Positions 45,874-55,550 of a stretch of DNA of 64,000 bases are shown here, piece after piece (the stretch's first letter is position 1; every line of letters starts with the position of its first letter). The translations under genes were made by a program, and so were the position numbers. Under the pieces are notes generated by a model. The model was given only the letters and a program-made list of their open reading frames with translations. It did not search any database and was not told the DNA's origin. Source of the stretch: CAVTOO01 sp963736355 (GTDB taxonomy: Bacteria; Pseudomonadota; Alphaproteobacteria; Rhizobiales; Xanthobacteraceae); the NCBI GenBank assembly GCA_963736355.1, contig CAVTOO010000016.1, positions 1 through 64,000 on the forward strand, given 5' to 3'.

Positions 45874-47406
45874 CTAACCGTCCCAGCCGACATTGACGTG
45901 CGGAACAGACCAACGAGTTACGGCCATCGGTTCGAGAACCGGCGCGCCGAGAAATGGAGCGGACAAGCAGTAAAGTCCCTTCAGAGTCGAAATCCAGATC
46001 AGGTTGCGGTCCCACTCAATGAATACCCCCGAGGTCGATCCCATCTTCCAGCTCAGGAAGTTCTCTAGGCCACCGTGCCGCGGCGGCACGAAGTAGGCGA
46101 CCTCCTCGGGTCGGTCGGATCTGAAATATCAAAGAGCCGGACACCGGCATTGAGATATGACAACGCGACGACATCGGGACGCGCCTTACCCGGCGCAATC
46201 CAATTCTGGCAAACGCGAGAGCTGAATTGACCGCGCGCCATTGCGAAGTCCTTGTAAGGCGCATCGGGGTGAGGCATCGGCCGCGGGAAGAGGCCGATAA
46301 TTTTTGGATTTCGAACGATCTTTGACGTCGATAATGTAGCTGGTGTGGAACGGCTCCCGGCAGTCCACCTCCAACGCTTCCGGCACAGCGATAACGAGGT
46401 TTTGCAGCTTCGGGAACCGCTCTGGGTCAGCGGTGATCGGCATCACGTGATGATACGGAATGCCGCCGATCGCTTCCAGCGGGTGCGTGACTTTGCCGTA
46501 AACCTTCGGATTTCGGATGTCCGACAAATCATGGACGTACATCCCGAAGTGTCCCCAGCCGCCGTAGCCGACAGTGCCGCCGTCTTCGATACGCGTAGGC
46601 ACGATGCAAGGCGTTCGATTGCAGGTCCATGAGCATTGGTCGCCTGCGAACGGATAGGTCGCCTTGTAGAGCTCCTCTTCGTCAAGACGCTGGCCCGGCA
46701 CCCACCACCGTGAGACCTCCTTGATTTTGGACGGGTCGGTCATGTCCACAATCATGAGCCCGTTGCTAAAGACGCGCTCCGAGCTTTCCATCCGCAACTG
46801 GTCGTCCCAGCCGCAGGCGAGGTATGCGTACTGACCTCCGTCGTAGAACGGCAGGTGAACACCGGCCCCGAGTCCGGCCGGTTTCGAATTCGCTCAGAAG
46901 CTCGGGCTTTTCTGGATCAGTGATGTCGTATGTCTTGATCCCGCGGAAACCGGGATGATCGATCGATCTCTGTCGATACTCCGCATGATATTTGCCGCGC
47001 GGGTACTCCGGAGTGCCGCCGGTCAACGGCATCTGCCACGAGACCACACGCAACCACTTTTTCAGGCGAGTGTTGTAGACGCAGCTCTGGAACGCAGGGC
47101 GCGGCGTACCGAAATAGGGGTTGGCGATCTCGGACGCTTTTGTAGGCTCGGTGACGTCGATGAAGCCGCTCTTATGAGCGATGAGCCGACGCTTGCCCTT
47201 CGCCCACAAGCAGGAATACTCATCGCCGAAAAGTTGAAGTTCGATATCCGGGAAATATCCGACGATCTCCATGTTTGAAATGTACTGGTTGCGGTCGAGA
47301 TAGTTCAGCGCGCCAGCCGGCATTCGCAAGGAACAACACCCCCTCCAGGCGTGAGGTTCTCGACATCTGCGAATGTAGGAGTATTCCTGTGATCGTCAGT
47401 CGCCAT
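45874..47406 (-). pseudogene. LVIVD-repeat beta-propeller-like protein (about four frameshifts)
   Basis: Repeat protein of about 510 residues; function unknown. ATG 47406 gives MATDDHRNTPTFADVENLTP and overlaps the amidase stop. After breaks near 47335, 46878, 46285 and 46085 the frames give YLDRNQYISNMEIVGYFPD, RGIKTYDITDPEKPELLSEF, NGLMIVDMTDPSKIKEVSRW, GVRLFDISDPTDPRR and MGSTSGVFIEWDRNLIWIST. The recurring (I/L)xDITDPxxP units are the LVIVD (PF08309) repeat, often found in secreted or cell-surface proteins. No obvious signal peptide is seen at the proposed start. It is embedded between an amidase and a ThDP enzyme, an unusual partner set. Confidence 0.78.
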
Positions 47407-48666
47407 GGCCAGTTGCCTTCTTGAGTGATTGTCGTAGTCCGCTCAACCGCGGCGTTTTTCGGAGACGGCGCGTCAGCTCCACAGCAAAGTGAAGCAGATG
47501 CTCATCGGAATTCCGCCAGCCCATGATCGAAAGCCCAATCGGACAACCATCGATCATGCCTACCGGGATTGACAATTGTGGCGTTCCTGCATGCCCGGCC
47601 GCGCACAAGAGTTCGATCGAACGCGCGCGGAATTGATCAAGCTCGGAAGCAGGCGTATTGCGTAACGGGGCAATTCCGAGGCGTCGTCGGCAGAATAAGC
47701 ACTGCGTCGTCGCGCAAAATCGACTGTAGAGACTTCGTTATCGCGTCGCGTAGTTCTTGTGCGGAATCTCAACCTCGACGCACTCACAGTCGCGGCAGCT
47801 GCAAACCGCTCCTTGACACCCAGAACCAAGCGTCGGACTGGTTTCCTGTATCCATTGGCCGTGAGCGACCCAGGCTTCCGCAGACTGCAGTACACGAAAA
47901 GCGTTCCGCCACTCGTCGATTTTGGCCGCCGGCGATCGCGATGTGCTGAGCGCCACCTGCAAGTTCACCGAACTGATCGACAAGGGGCGCAACGCGTCGC
48001 GCGTCCCTGGATCCAAGAGGTCGAAAAGATCCGTCGCGACGAACGCCTTCCTGTACTTCGCCGAGGTTCATGGAAGTCTTCGAGCAAAACTCGCGCGACT
48101 TGCAGCATCAGTTCCGGCGTTCGGGCGAACCAACCTGCGGCGTCATAGCTGGGCGCCAACGCTACAGAATTTTTCATTGAGATCCGGCCGTGGGTCGTTC
48201 GAAGTCCGTAAACTCCGCAGAAACTCGCCGGGAGGCGAACCGAACCACCGGTATCGGTGCCAATGGCAAAATCGACCAATTTACCGGCGACCGCCGCCGC
48301 GGATCCGCTCGACGATCCGCCGGGAATGCGATCAGGCGCTGAAGGGTTCGTCGGAGTACCGTAGTGAGCATTCTCTCCGTTAAGACTCCACGCCAACTCA
48401 TCCATGTGAGTTTTGCCAACCATGTGAGCGCCGGCATGAAGCAAGCGATCATAAATCTGCGATGAGATCGTCGGTAACGGATGGGTAGCCAGCCAGGCGG
48501 GACTGCCTGCGCCAGTCGGCACGCCCGCCACATCGAATATGTCTTTTATTCCGAAGGCCAATCCAGCCAGCGGTCCTTTACAATTCCCTTTCGCTTCGAA
48601 GCGACCGTGTTCAACAAATGCATTCAGCGTGTCGTGGCGAAGCATCGCGGCCCTGCGCATTGGCAT
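47396..48666 (-). pseudogene. Amidase (amidase-signature family), several frameshifts
   Basis: Amidase-signature hydrolase, about 420 residues, cleaving an amide to acid plus amine. ATG 48666 follows directly on the upstream stop. The catalytic triad is visible: Lys in GAHMVGKTHMDELAWS, cis-Ser in RIPGGSSSGSAAAVAGKLVD and nucleophile Ser in AIGTDTGGSVRLPASFCGVY. After about 48070 the frame slips at least three times, recovering FRVLQSAEAWVAHGQWIQE and finally CAAGHAGTPQLSIPVGMIDG and PIGLSIMGWRNSDEHLL to the stop at 47396. It sits between a deacetylase-fold hydrolase and the LVIVD protein in one leftward unit. Confidence 0.87.
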
Positions 48667-49616
48667 CTAGGATCTGGAGCCTTCTATCGAACGGGCCCGG
48701 AGTTGATGGCCGGCCGACGAGCTTTCGGCATGCGTCTGGGCCAGATACCAGTCCAGGATCTCACTACCCGTCCAGAACACGACGTTCTGATGCGACAGAA
48801 TGTGGTCATAGAGCATTTCCAGATACTTGATCCGATGCGGCACACCGGTCAGGTAAGGATGGATGGAAATTGCCATGATGCGGGGCGCCTTTGCACCGTC
48901 CAGATAGAGGCGATCGAAATGGTCGCGCCCGCGCCGAAAAATCTCATCCGAAGGGTGCTGCTGGATTGCGCTGATGACGACGTCGTTGATTTCGACCGTG
49001 TATGGAACGGAAACAACGCTGCCGCTGCGGGTCTTCAGCGCGACCGGCTGATCGTCGAGAACCCAATCGGCGACGTACTCGATGCCGGCTTCGGACAACA
49101 GATCCAGCGTGTCATCGGTTTCGGTTAGACCGGGACTTTCCCAACCGCGCGGCGGCGCGCCGGTGATTTTCGCGATCGCCTCCATTGTATTGCTAATCGC
49201 GGCCCTTTGATCTCCCACCACATGCATGGGCTGCTGCACGAAACCATGCCCCATGAACTCCCAGCCGCAACGATGCGCTGCGAGGCAAGCCTCTTCATAT
49301 TGGCTGCAAGCCGTGCCGTTGACGGCAAGCGTTGCCTTCAACTGCCGGCTATTGAGGACATCGAGAAAACGCGAGAACCCGACGCGCATGCCATACTCAT
49401 GCCACGCCCAATTCGGGACATCGGGCAACAATGGCCGTCCCATCGGCGGCGGAAGGACCGTTCGCGGCATCGGACCAAGCGGGCTCCAGCTCTCGACGTT
49501 CACGATCGTCCACACTGCCACGCGCGCTTCTCCCGGAAGTGCCAAGGGCGGGCGAGAGTCTGAATCAAGCTATAAGGAACGCGACTGAGAACACTGCTAC
49601 CGGGAATTCGATCCAT
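48667..49616 (-). pseudogene. Polysaccharide-deacetylase-fold hydrolase, PuuE-like (one frameshift near start)
   Basis: NodB-fold metal-dependent hydrolase, about 316 residues. ATG 49616 (MDRIPGSSVLSRVPYSLI, with GGAAG upstream) joins the main frame DSRPPLALPGEARVAVWTIV after a slip near 49562; without it only a TTG at 49545 remains. NWAWHEYGMRVGFSRFLDVL and EFMGHGFVQQPMHVVGDQR (metal His) match the PuuE/allantoinase-like and cyclic-imide-hydrolase branch rather than chitin deacetylases. MAISIHPYLTGVPHRIKYLE is the late His motif. The branch opens cyclic amides, which fits the amidase gene next to it (no gap). Confidence 0.87.
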
Positions 49617-49703
49617 TTTCTTCCGTTCTTCTGGGCGCTTGATGCCTCTTCGCGGCCTAAAGCCCGGCTCGTTGACGACCCCGAGCCGGCGCGACTTCGC
49701 TTG

Positions 49704-50678
49704 CTATTGAGGAACGATGTTGAACTCGCGAACGAGGTTCGAGAAACGTTCGTAGTCGCTTTTCCAGATGCGGTCGAAATCGGCGGGTGTGCCGGGGGCT
49801 GGTTCAATATACAGAGCAGAAATCTGCTTCTCGATCGCAGGATTGGCCATCGCGCGCTTAACTGCAGCATTGAGCCGATCGACCATCGCCGGCGGCGTGC
49901 CCTTCGGCGCAAAAATCTGAAACCAGCCCAGCATCTCAAGACCCGGCACTGTTTCAGACATGGTCGGAATATTCGGCGCTGCAGGGCTGCGCGTGCGACC
50001 GCTGATCGCAATAGCTCGGAGGCGGCCGTCATTGGAGAATGTCAGGCCGTTCGAGAAGCCGAGAGAACTGACTTCGATACGGCTAGCCATCAGGTCCGGG
50101 GTGATCTGCGCACTGCCCTTGTAAGGGACGTGCGTGTAGTCAAAGCCGGACTGCTTCCGAAGCAATTCGAACATGAGGTGCGGGAAGCTGCCAGGACCCA
50201 CCGTGCCGACACGCACGACCCCTGGGTTTGCTTTCGAATAGTCGATAAGTTCCCTGAGTGAGCGCGCCTTGAAGTCCGGAGCAGCCACAAGCATTATGAA
50301 GTTGGTGTATGCCAGCGCCACGGGCTCGAAACGCGCCCTGACATCAAGCGGCCATTTGTTCACGATCGGCGCTATCACGATGTTGCCTAGCTGGCCCATG
50401 ACAAGGGTGTGCCCATCCGGCTCAGCACTTGCTGCAGCCTGAAGCCCGATCAGGCCCGATGCACCTGGACGATTGTCGATCGTGATCGGCTGCCCGAGAT
50501 CCTTGGCCATGTCATCGGCCAGAAGCCGCGCGATGAGATCAACAACTTCGCCGGGAGGAAACGGGATGATGATCTTGATCGGACCCTTGTGAAGGGTTTG
50601 CGCGAGAGCGTTACCAGACGTCACGCCCGTCAAAGCGACGAGCATGAGGCAAAGAACTTTCATCCAACGATACAACAT
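49704..50678 (-). CDS. Bug family (TctC-like) substrate-binding protein
   Basis: Periplasmic receptor, 324 residues from ATG 50678 (MLYRWMKVLCLMLVALTG), which has GGGGAAA upstream and a proper signal peptide ending near ALAQ. A longer frame from 50723 adds 15 residues before it. Signatures: IKIIIPFPPGEVVDLIARLL, IDNRPGASGLIGLQAAASA, DGHTLVMGQLGNIVIAPI and VPYKGSAQITPDLMASRIEV. It is first in the leftward deacetylase/amidase/LVIVD/ThDP/SDR unit and divergent from the IclR gene. Intact. Confidence 0.93.
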   Translation of the reverse strand: MLYRWMKVLCLMLVALTGVTSGNALAQTLHKGPIKIIIPFPPGEVVDLIARLLADDMAKDLGQPITIDNRPGASGLIGLQAAASAEPDGHTLVMGQLGNIVIAPIVNKWPLDVRARFEPVALAYTNFIMLVAAPDFKARSLRELIDYSKANPGVVRVGTVGPGSFPHLMFELLRKQSGFDYTHVPYKGSAQITPDLMASRIEVSSLGFSNGLTFSNDGRLRAIAISGRTRSPAAPNIPTMSETVPGLEMLGWFQIFAPKGTPPAMVDRLNAAVKRAMANPAIEKQISALYIEPAPGTPADFDRIWKSDYERFSNLVREFNIVPQ

Positions 50679-50947
50679 CGCATTTCCCCGTCGTTGTGTG
50701 GCGAGGGAATTTTTGATGCTCAAGCAATCAGAGTCAAAGAAATCCGTCTAAATTTATCTCATTATATGAAATATCGACTATTCCGAAAGTTATACGCGGA
50801 GCGGGAAATCCGATCATTTTAGTCTGCATTTACGGGGAGATTATCCCATCCGGGCGCAGAAACATTTGGTGCCGCCGTGCTCCGGTTTACATTTGTACCA
50901 ATATATGGGACTTTCGAACCTGCGTGGTTTGCCGAAAAGGTGGGGCA

Positions 50948-51712
50948 ATGGGAGATACAGCGCCGGCCGGACAAACGGTGCAACGCGCCATCAGTCTTCT
51001 ACGGTTGATCGCATCGAGCAATACGCGAGACCTGCGTCTCAACGACTTGGCGGCCGGAAGCGGTTTGCATAAATCGACCGCACATCGCCTTTTGCAGTGC
51101 TTGCTCGAGGAACGCATGCTCGTTCGCGGCCACAATGGTCGCGGGTATCGTCTGGGACCTTTGCTCTATGAATTCGGGCTAGCGGCACTTCCTAACAGAA
51201 GCATCAAGGAAATTGCTCACCCACACGTATGCAAGGTCGCAGAAGTCACGGGCGACATGACCTTTCTGCTCGTTCGCAGTGGCTATGAAACCGTTTGCGT
51301 GGACGCGATTGCAGGTCATTTCCACGTCCAGACGATGACGTCCGGTGTTGGAGACCGACACCCTCTGGGGATTGGCGCTGGTGGCCAGGCCATCCTTGCC
51401 GCACTCCCCGATTCCGAAATCGAAATTGTCTTGAATGCCACGAAAGCCCGATTTCAGAACTATCGTCAGTTTTCACGGCAATCGATCGCGGACGACGTCG
51501 CGCGTTGCAGAAAGCGCGGCTACTCGCTGGACGAAAACACAGCCGCAGACGGCATCACTGCAATGGGTAAGGTGATTTGCCTTCCGGGCAAGATCCCAGT
51601 GGCCGCGGTGTTCATTGCAACACTCTCCTCAAGAATGCTTCCGGCGCGGCGCTCGAAGCTGGCTCGACATCTTGAGGTGTGTGCGACTTCCATAGAAAAT
51701 GAAATCGCCTGA
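50948..51712 (+). CDS. IclR family transcriptional regulator
   Basis: Winged-helix regulator of 254 residues from ATG 50948, with GGTGGGG upstream; a GTG at 50924 is possible but worse placed. N-domain: QTVQRAISLLRLIASSNTRD, LAAGSGLHKSTAHRLLQCLL. Effector domain: PHVCKVAEVTGDMTFLLVRS, DRHPLGIGAGGQAILAAL and KRGYSLDENTAADGITAMGK. Intact. It diverges from the Bug/amidase operon with a 269-bp AT-rich intergenic region in between, where no clear palindrome was found. Likely regulates that operon. Confidence 0.93.
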   Translation: MGDTAPAGQTVQRAISLLRLIASSNTRDLRLNDLAAGSGLHKSTAHRLLQCLLEERMLVRGHNGRGYRLGPLLYEFGLAALPNRSIKEIAHPHVCKVAEVTGDMTFLLVRSGYETVCVDAIAGHFHVQTMTSGVGDRHPLGIGAGGQAILAALPDSEIEIVLNATKARFQNYRQFSRQSIADDVARCRKRGYSLDENTAADGITAMGKVICLPGKIPVAAVFIATLSSRMLPARRSKLARHLEVCATSIENEIA

Positions 51713-52180
51713 GCGCTTCGTCACCGCCATGCTTCGCGTCGCGCCTGTCAAGTTTCACAGAGACTTTGGGCGATGAAAACAAGACCGCTGTCGGCGGGCA
51801 TTTCTCATCGAAAAAAAGAAAGCTCACTAAAATCGAGAACGGCTGGCTGGGGCGGCAGTACTGATCGCGCCGGTCTCCGCTCGATTTCCCTGCTAACAGG
51901 GAATTGTACAGGGACAACCACGCGAATGGGCTGTGAAGCGGAGAATGAGCCATGGAAATGCTCTTGAAATGAGCCGTTCCGAGAGAATTCCCCGCCCACG
52001 TAACAGGGAATGAACGGGCCTAAAACAACGAATTTTAGATCAATAGCAGGGATTAGAATTCGGCAATCGGAGTTAGCGTCAATTCAGACGCTCTGCATAC
52101 CTCTCACAAATCGGCCATCTACGATCTCCTCGTCGAAATGAGTGATCGTCAGCCAATTGAAGCCCTGACAGATTATTTGC
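51713..52180. repeat. 468-bp gap with short AACAGGGAA repeats
   Basis: No gene is supported. TTCCCTG (51886-51892) and CAGGGAA (51897-51903) form a 7-bp stem with a 4-nt loop. TAACAGGGAA recurs at 52001-52010, and partial copies ACAGGGA and GCAGGGA lie at about 51908 and 52046. The repeats suggest a decayed mobile or recombined segment between two modules. Confidence 0.4.
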
Positions 52181-53367
52181 CTATCCCCAGTCGGGATCTT
52201 CAAGGATGCCATCCGTGTCTGCACCGACCGCAGGCGCGGCACGCTCGGAGACCATCAAGGCACCGTCGATGATAATCGGTGATCGTACAGAAGGGAATCG
52301 TTTCCCGGTTGGTCCGCGACGCCGGCAAATCCAACCGCATGCGCCTGGCGATTACTTGCGGATCAGCGAAAACATCCGCGATGGTATTGATCGGTCCGGC
52401 CGGCACACCCTCACGTTCAAGTGCACCAAGCAAGGCGTCGCGAGTTCATGTTGACGGTCAGTGCAGTCAGCTGCGGGATCAGTTCGTTTCGGTTACGGAC
52501 CCGATCCGCATTGGTGAGATAGTTGCCATTCGCGGCAAGATCTGGCCGGCCGAGAACCGCTGCGAATTTCGCAAACTGACGGTCGTTGCCGACCGCGACG
52601 ATGACGTGGCCATCCGCGACGGGAAAGACCTGATAGGGCACGATGTTGGGATGCGCGTTGCCGAGCCGCGTCGGCGCCTGACCTGAGACAAGGAAGTTCA
52701 TCGCCTGATTGGCGAGGACGCCGGCCTGCGCGTCGAGCAGCGCCATGTCGACATGGCCGCCCTCGCCCGTCTCATCGCGCCGCGCGCAGCGCTGCCAGAA
52801 TGGCGACCGTCGCATAGACGCCGGTGAAGATATCGGCGATGGCGACGCCAGCCTTCTGCGGCTCGCCGTCGGGCTGCGCCGGTCAGGTCCATGATGCCGC
52901 CCATGCCCTGGATCATGAAGTCGTAGCCGGCGCGGTGCGCGTAGGGTCCGTTCTGGCCGAAGCCGGTGATCGAGCAGTAGATCAGACGCGGGATTGAGTC
53001 GCTTCAGGCTGTCGTAGTCGAGACCGTACTTCTGTCAGGCCGCCGACCTTGAAGTTCTCGATCAGGACGTCGGCATGCGCGGCCAGGCGACGAACGATGG
53101 CTGCGTCCGTCTTCCGTTTCGAAATCGACGGCGATGGATCGCTTGCCGCGATTGCAGGCGTGGAAATAGGCCGCCTCAAGCGGATGCTCGCCCTTGACGT
53201 CGCACGAACGGCGGCCCCCAGCCGCGCGTATCGTCGCCGACGTGCGGGCGCTCGACCTTGACCACCTCGGCGCCGAGATCGGCCAGCAGTCTGCCCGGCC
53301 CAGGGACCCGCGAGAATGCGGGCGAGTTCGAGGACGCGGATGCCTTGAGCGGCTTGTCGCTTGTCAT
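52181..53367 (-). pseudogene. CaiB/BaiF family III CoA-transferase (multiple frameshifts)
   Basis: Second family III CoA-transferase, about 395 residues. ATG 53367 (MTSDKPLK) is 13 bp from the acyl-CoA dehydrogenase stop. Scattered over frames: [95 protein letters not shown] and PIIIDGALMVSERAAPAVG, with the true stop at 52181. At least five single-base breaks occur. Pairs of this kind with glutaryl-CoA-dehydrogenase-type enzymes are common, the transferase charging the dicarboxylate (for example glutarate) with CoA from succinyl-CoA. Substrate is an inference. Confidence 0.85.
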
Positions 53368-53379
53368 CGCAGCTCGACT

Positions 53380-54609
53380 TCAGAAGAACGCCTGCAGTGC
53401 CCGTCTGCGCGCGGCCGAGGATGAGGGCGTGGACGTCGTGCGTGCCCTCGTAGGTGTTCACCGTCTCGAGGTTCTGCGCGTGGCGCATGACGTGGATACT
53501 CTTCGCTGGATGCCGTTGCCGCCATGCATGTCGCGCGCGGCGCGCGCGATGTCGAGCGCCTTGCCGCAATTGTTGCGCTTGATCAGCGAGATCATCTCCG
53601 GCGCGACGTTGCCCTCGTCGAACAGCCGGCCGACGCGCAACGCGGCCTGCAGCCCGAGCGCGATCTCGGTCTGCATGTCGGCGAGCTTCTTCTGGACGAG
53701 CTGCGTCGCGGCCAGCGGCCGGCCGAACTGCTTGCGGTCGAGCGTGTATTGCGCGCGCGCGTGCCAGCAGACCTCGGCCGCGCCCATCGCGCCCCAGGCG
53801 ATGCCGTAGCGCGCGCGGTTGAGGCAGCCGAACGGGCCCTTCGAGGCCCGACACGTTCGGCAGCAGCGCGTCTTCGGGCACCACGACGCCGTCCATGACG
53901 ATCTCGCCGGTGATGGAGGCGCGCAGCGACAGCTTGCCGTCGATCTTCGGCGCCGACAGGCCCTTCATGCCCTTCTCGAGCATGAAGCCGCGGATCTGCG
54001 TCGTCATGCGCCGTCCGACTTCGCCCAGACGACGAAGACGTCGGCGATCGGCGCATTGGAGATCCACATCTTCGCGCCGGTGAGGCGATAGCCGCCGGCG
54101 ATCTTTTCGGCGCGCGTGCGTCATGCCGCCGGGATCGGAGCCGGCGTCGGGCTCGGTCAGGCCGAAGCAGCCGATCCATTCGCCGGTGGCGAGCTTCGGC
54201 AGGTACTTCTCGCTGCTGCGTCCTCGCGAGCCGTAGGCGTAGATCGGGTACATCACCAGCGAGGACTGCACGCTCATCATCGAGCGGTAGCCGGAATTCG
54301 ACGCGCTCGACCTCGCGCGCGACCAGGCCGTAGGCGACGTAGGAGGCGCCGGCGCAGCCATACCCTCGGGCAGCGTCACGCCGAGCAGGCCCAGCTCGCC
54401 CATCTCGCGGAAAGATCGCGGTGTCGGTCTTCTCGTGCGCGATAGGCCTCGATGACGCGCGGCAGCAGCTTCTCCTGCGCATAGGCGCGCGCGGTGTCGC
54501 GGATCATCCGTTCGTCTTCGCTCAGCTGATCCTCGAGCAGGAACGGATCGTCCCAGCGGAAGGCGGGAGCGCGTTTGGTCGCACTGTCTGAAAATTGCTG
54601 GCCCGTCAC
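53380..54609 (-). pseudogene. gcdH: Acyl-CoA dehydrogenase, glutaryl-CoA dehydrogenase type (many frameshifts)
   Basis: FAD-dependent acyl-CoA dehydrogenase, about 405 residues. GTG 54609 ([15 protein letters not shown]) is preferred since AGGTGG lies 5 nt upstream; GTG 54618 is the alternative. [90 protein letters not shown] segments and [20 protein letters not shown] (catalytic Glu in YEGT) are the glutaryl-CoA dehydrogenase pattern; the true C-terminus is LQAFF. About ten single-base slips break the frame. With the CoA-transferase it would turn glutaryl-CoA to crotonyl-CoA plus CO2. Divergent from a GntR regulator. Confidence 0.83.
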
Positions 54610-54644
54610 ACGTCCCACCTTGCTTTCAGTCGATCAGGCGTTTA

Positions 54645-54664
54645 ACATACGAATATACGTACAT
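54645..54664 (-). promoter_or_regulatory. Candidate GntR/HutC operator, copy 1
   Basis: On the minus strand: ATGTACG-N7-GTATGT. Plus strand text is ACATACGAATATACGTACAT. It lies between the divergent gcdH-like and GntR genes and matches the 62331-62350 copy in 13 of 13 fixed positions with identical spacing. Confidence 0.6.
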
Positions 54665-54770
54665 ATGTTCAATATCATTTTTCCTTGCACTCCGACTGCG
54701 GGTGAACTCAGTATCGGCACGCCCCGGGATTCGACGCCTGACAGAACTCTTTCCTGAACAGAGGCCTTCC

Positions 54771-55508
54771 TTGAACAGAAGCCCAATTCCCAAGTACTTC
54801 CAAATTCAGCAGGAAATCAGAGGGCGCATCGCCGGTGGCGATTACCCTGCGGGAGCGCAATTGCCGACGGAAGGCGAGCTTGCCGCGGAATTCCAGGTCA
54901 GCCGGCAGTCTATCCGTACGGCCATGCAGGCGCTGGTGAACGATGGCGTGGTTTCGAGGACCGCGGGAAAAGGCACATTCGTCACCGAGCCCGCGGCCAA
55001 TGATGACAGCTGGACCGTTCAGTCCCTCGACGATGTGATCTCCCTGTCGTTTCGAGGCACGCGCGAACTCGTTTCCCATGAGCGCGTGACCGCAAAAGCC
55101 CACAAGGATGCCGCACGTGAATTGCACGCCGGGCCGGATGATGCGCTCTTGTTTATCAAGACCCGACGCCAGATCGCGGCCGGTCCTTATGCGATCGCGC
55201 GGGTCTATATGCCGTATGAATTCGGCAAACTTCTGAGCCGGGACGAACTGTCTTCAAAGCCCGTCGTGCAATTGCTGGAAGAGCGGTGTCGCATTCCCGC
55301 AACGCGCACCCGACAAGTCGCCTCCGCGGTTGCAGCCGATGAAGAACTTTCGAAGTATCTGGATACGAAACCCGGCAGCGCTCTTCTGCTACTCAAGCGA
55401 ACATATTTCAGCGCAGACAATATACCTATCGAGTACGCCGAGAATTTCTACCGCCCGGATCGATACAACGAGGTGACCGATCTTTTCCGAAGAAAGAACA
55501 CGGCGTAG
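54771..55508 (+). CDS. GntR family transcriptional regulator, HutC subfamily (UTRA domain)
   Basis: Regulator of 245 residues from TTG 54771 (AGAGG about 8 nt upstream); GTG 54702 would give 268 residues. The winged helix has PIPKYFQIQQEIRGRIAGGD, PAGAQLPTEGELAAEFQVSR and QSIRTAMQALVNDGVVSRTA followed by GKGTFVTEP. The UTRA ligand domain spans about residues 95-240 (DALLFIKTRRQIAAGPYAIA, LLLLKRTYFSADNIPIEYAE). HutC-type proteins sense small acids and bind inverted repeats. It is divergent from the gcdH/CoA-transferase pair; a shared 20-bp motif also lies before the dpp operon and the D-glutamate-cyclase-like gene. Intact. Confidence 0.92.
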   Translation: MNRSPIPKYFQIQQEIRGRIAGGDYPAGAQLPTEGELAAEFQVSRQSIRTAMQALVNDGVVSRTAGKGTFVTEPAANDDSWTVQSLDDVISLSFRGTRELVSHERVTAKAHKDAARELHAGPDDALLFIKTRRQIAAGPYAIARVYMPYEFGKLLSRDELSSKPVVQLLEERCRIPATRTRQVASAVAADEELSKYLDTKPGSALLLLKRTYFSADNIPIEYAENFYRPDRYNEVTDLFRRKNTA

Positions 55509-55550
55509 GGGCGCAATACGCGGATCAACTAAGTCAGCCGGACGAAGGTT

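Noticed and set aside
50679..50947. Search for an IclR operator before the second IclR gene
   Set aside because: The region is AT-rich with only weak, imperfect repeats; no palindrome as convincing as the one at 12479.
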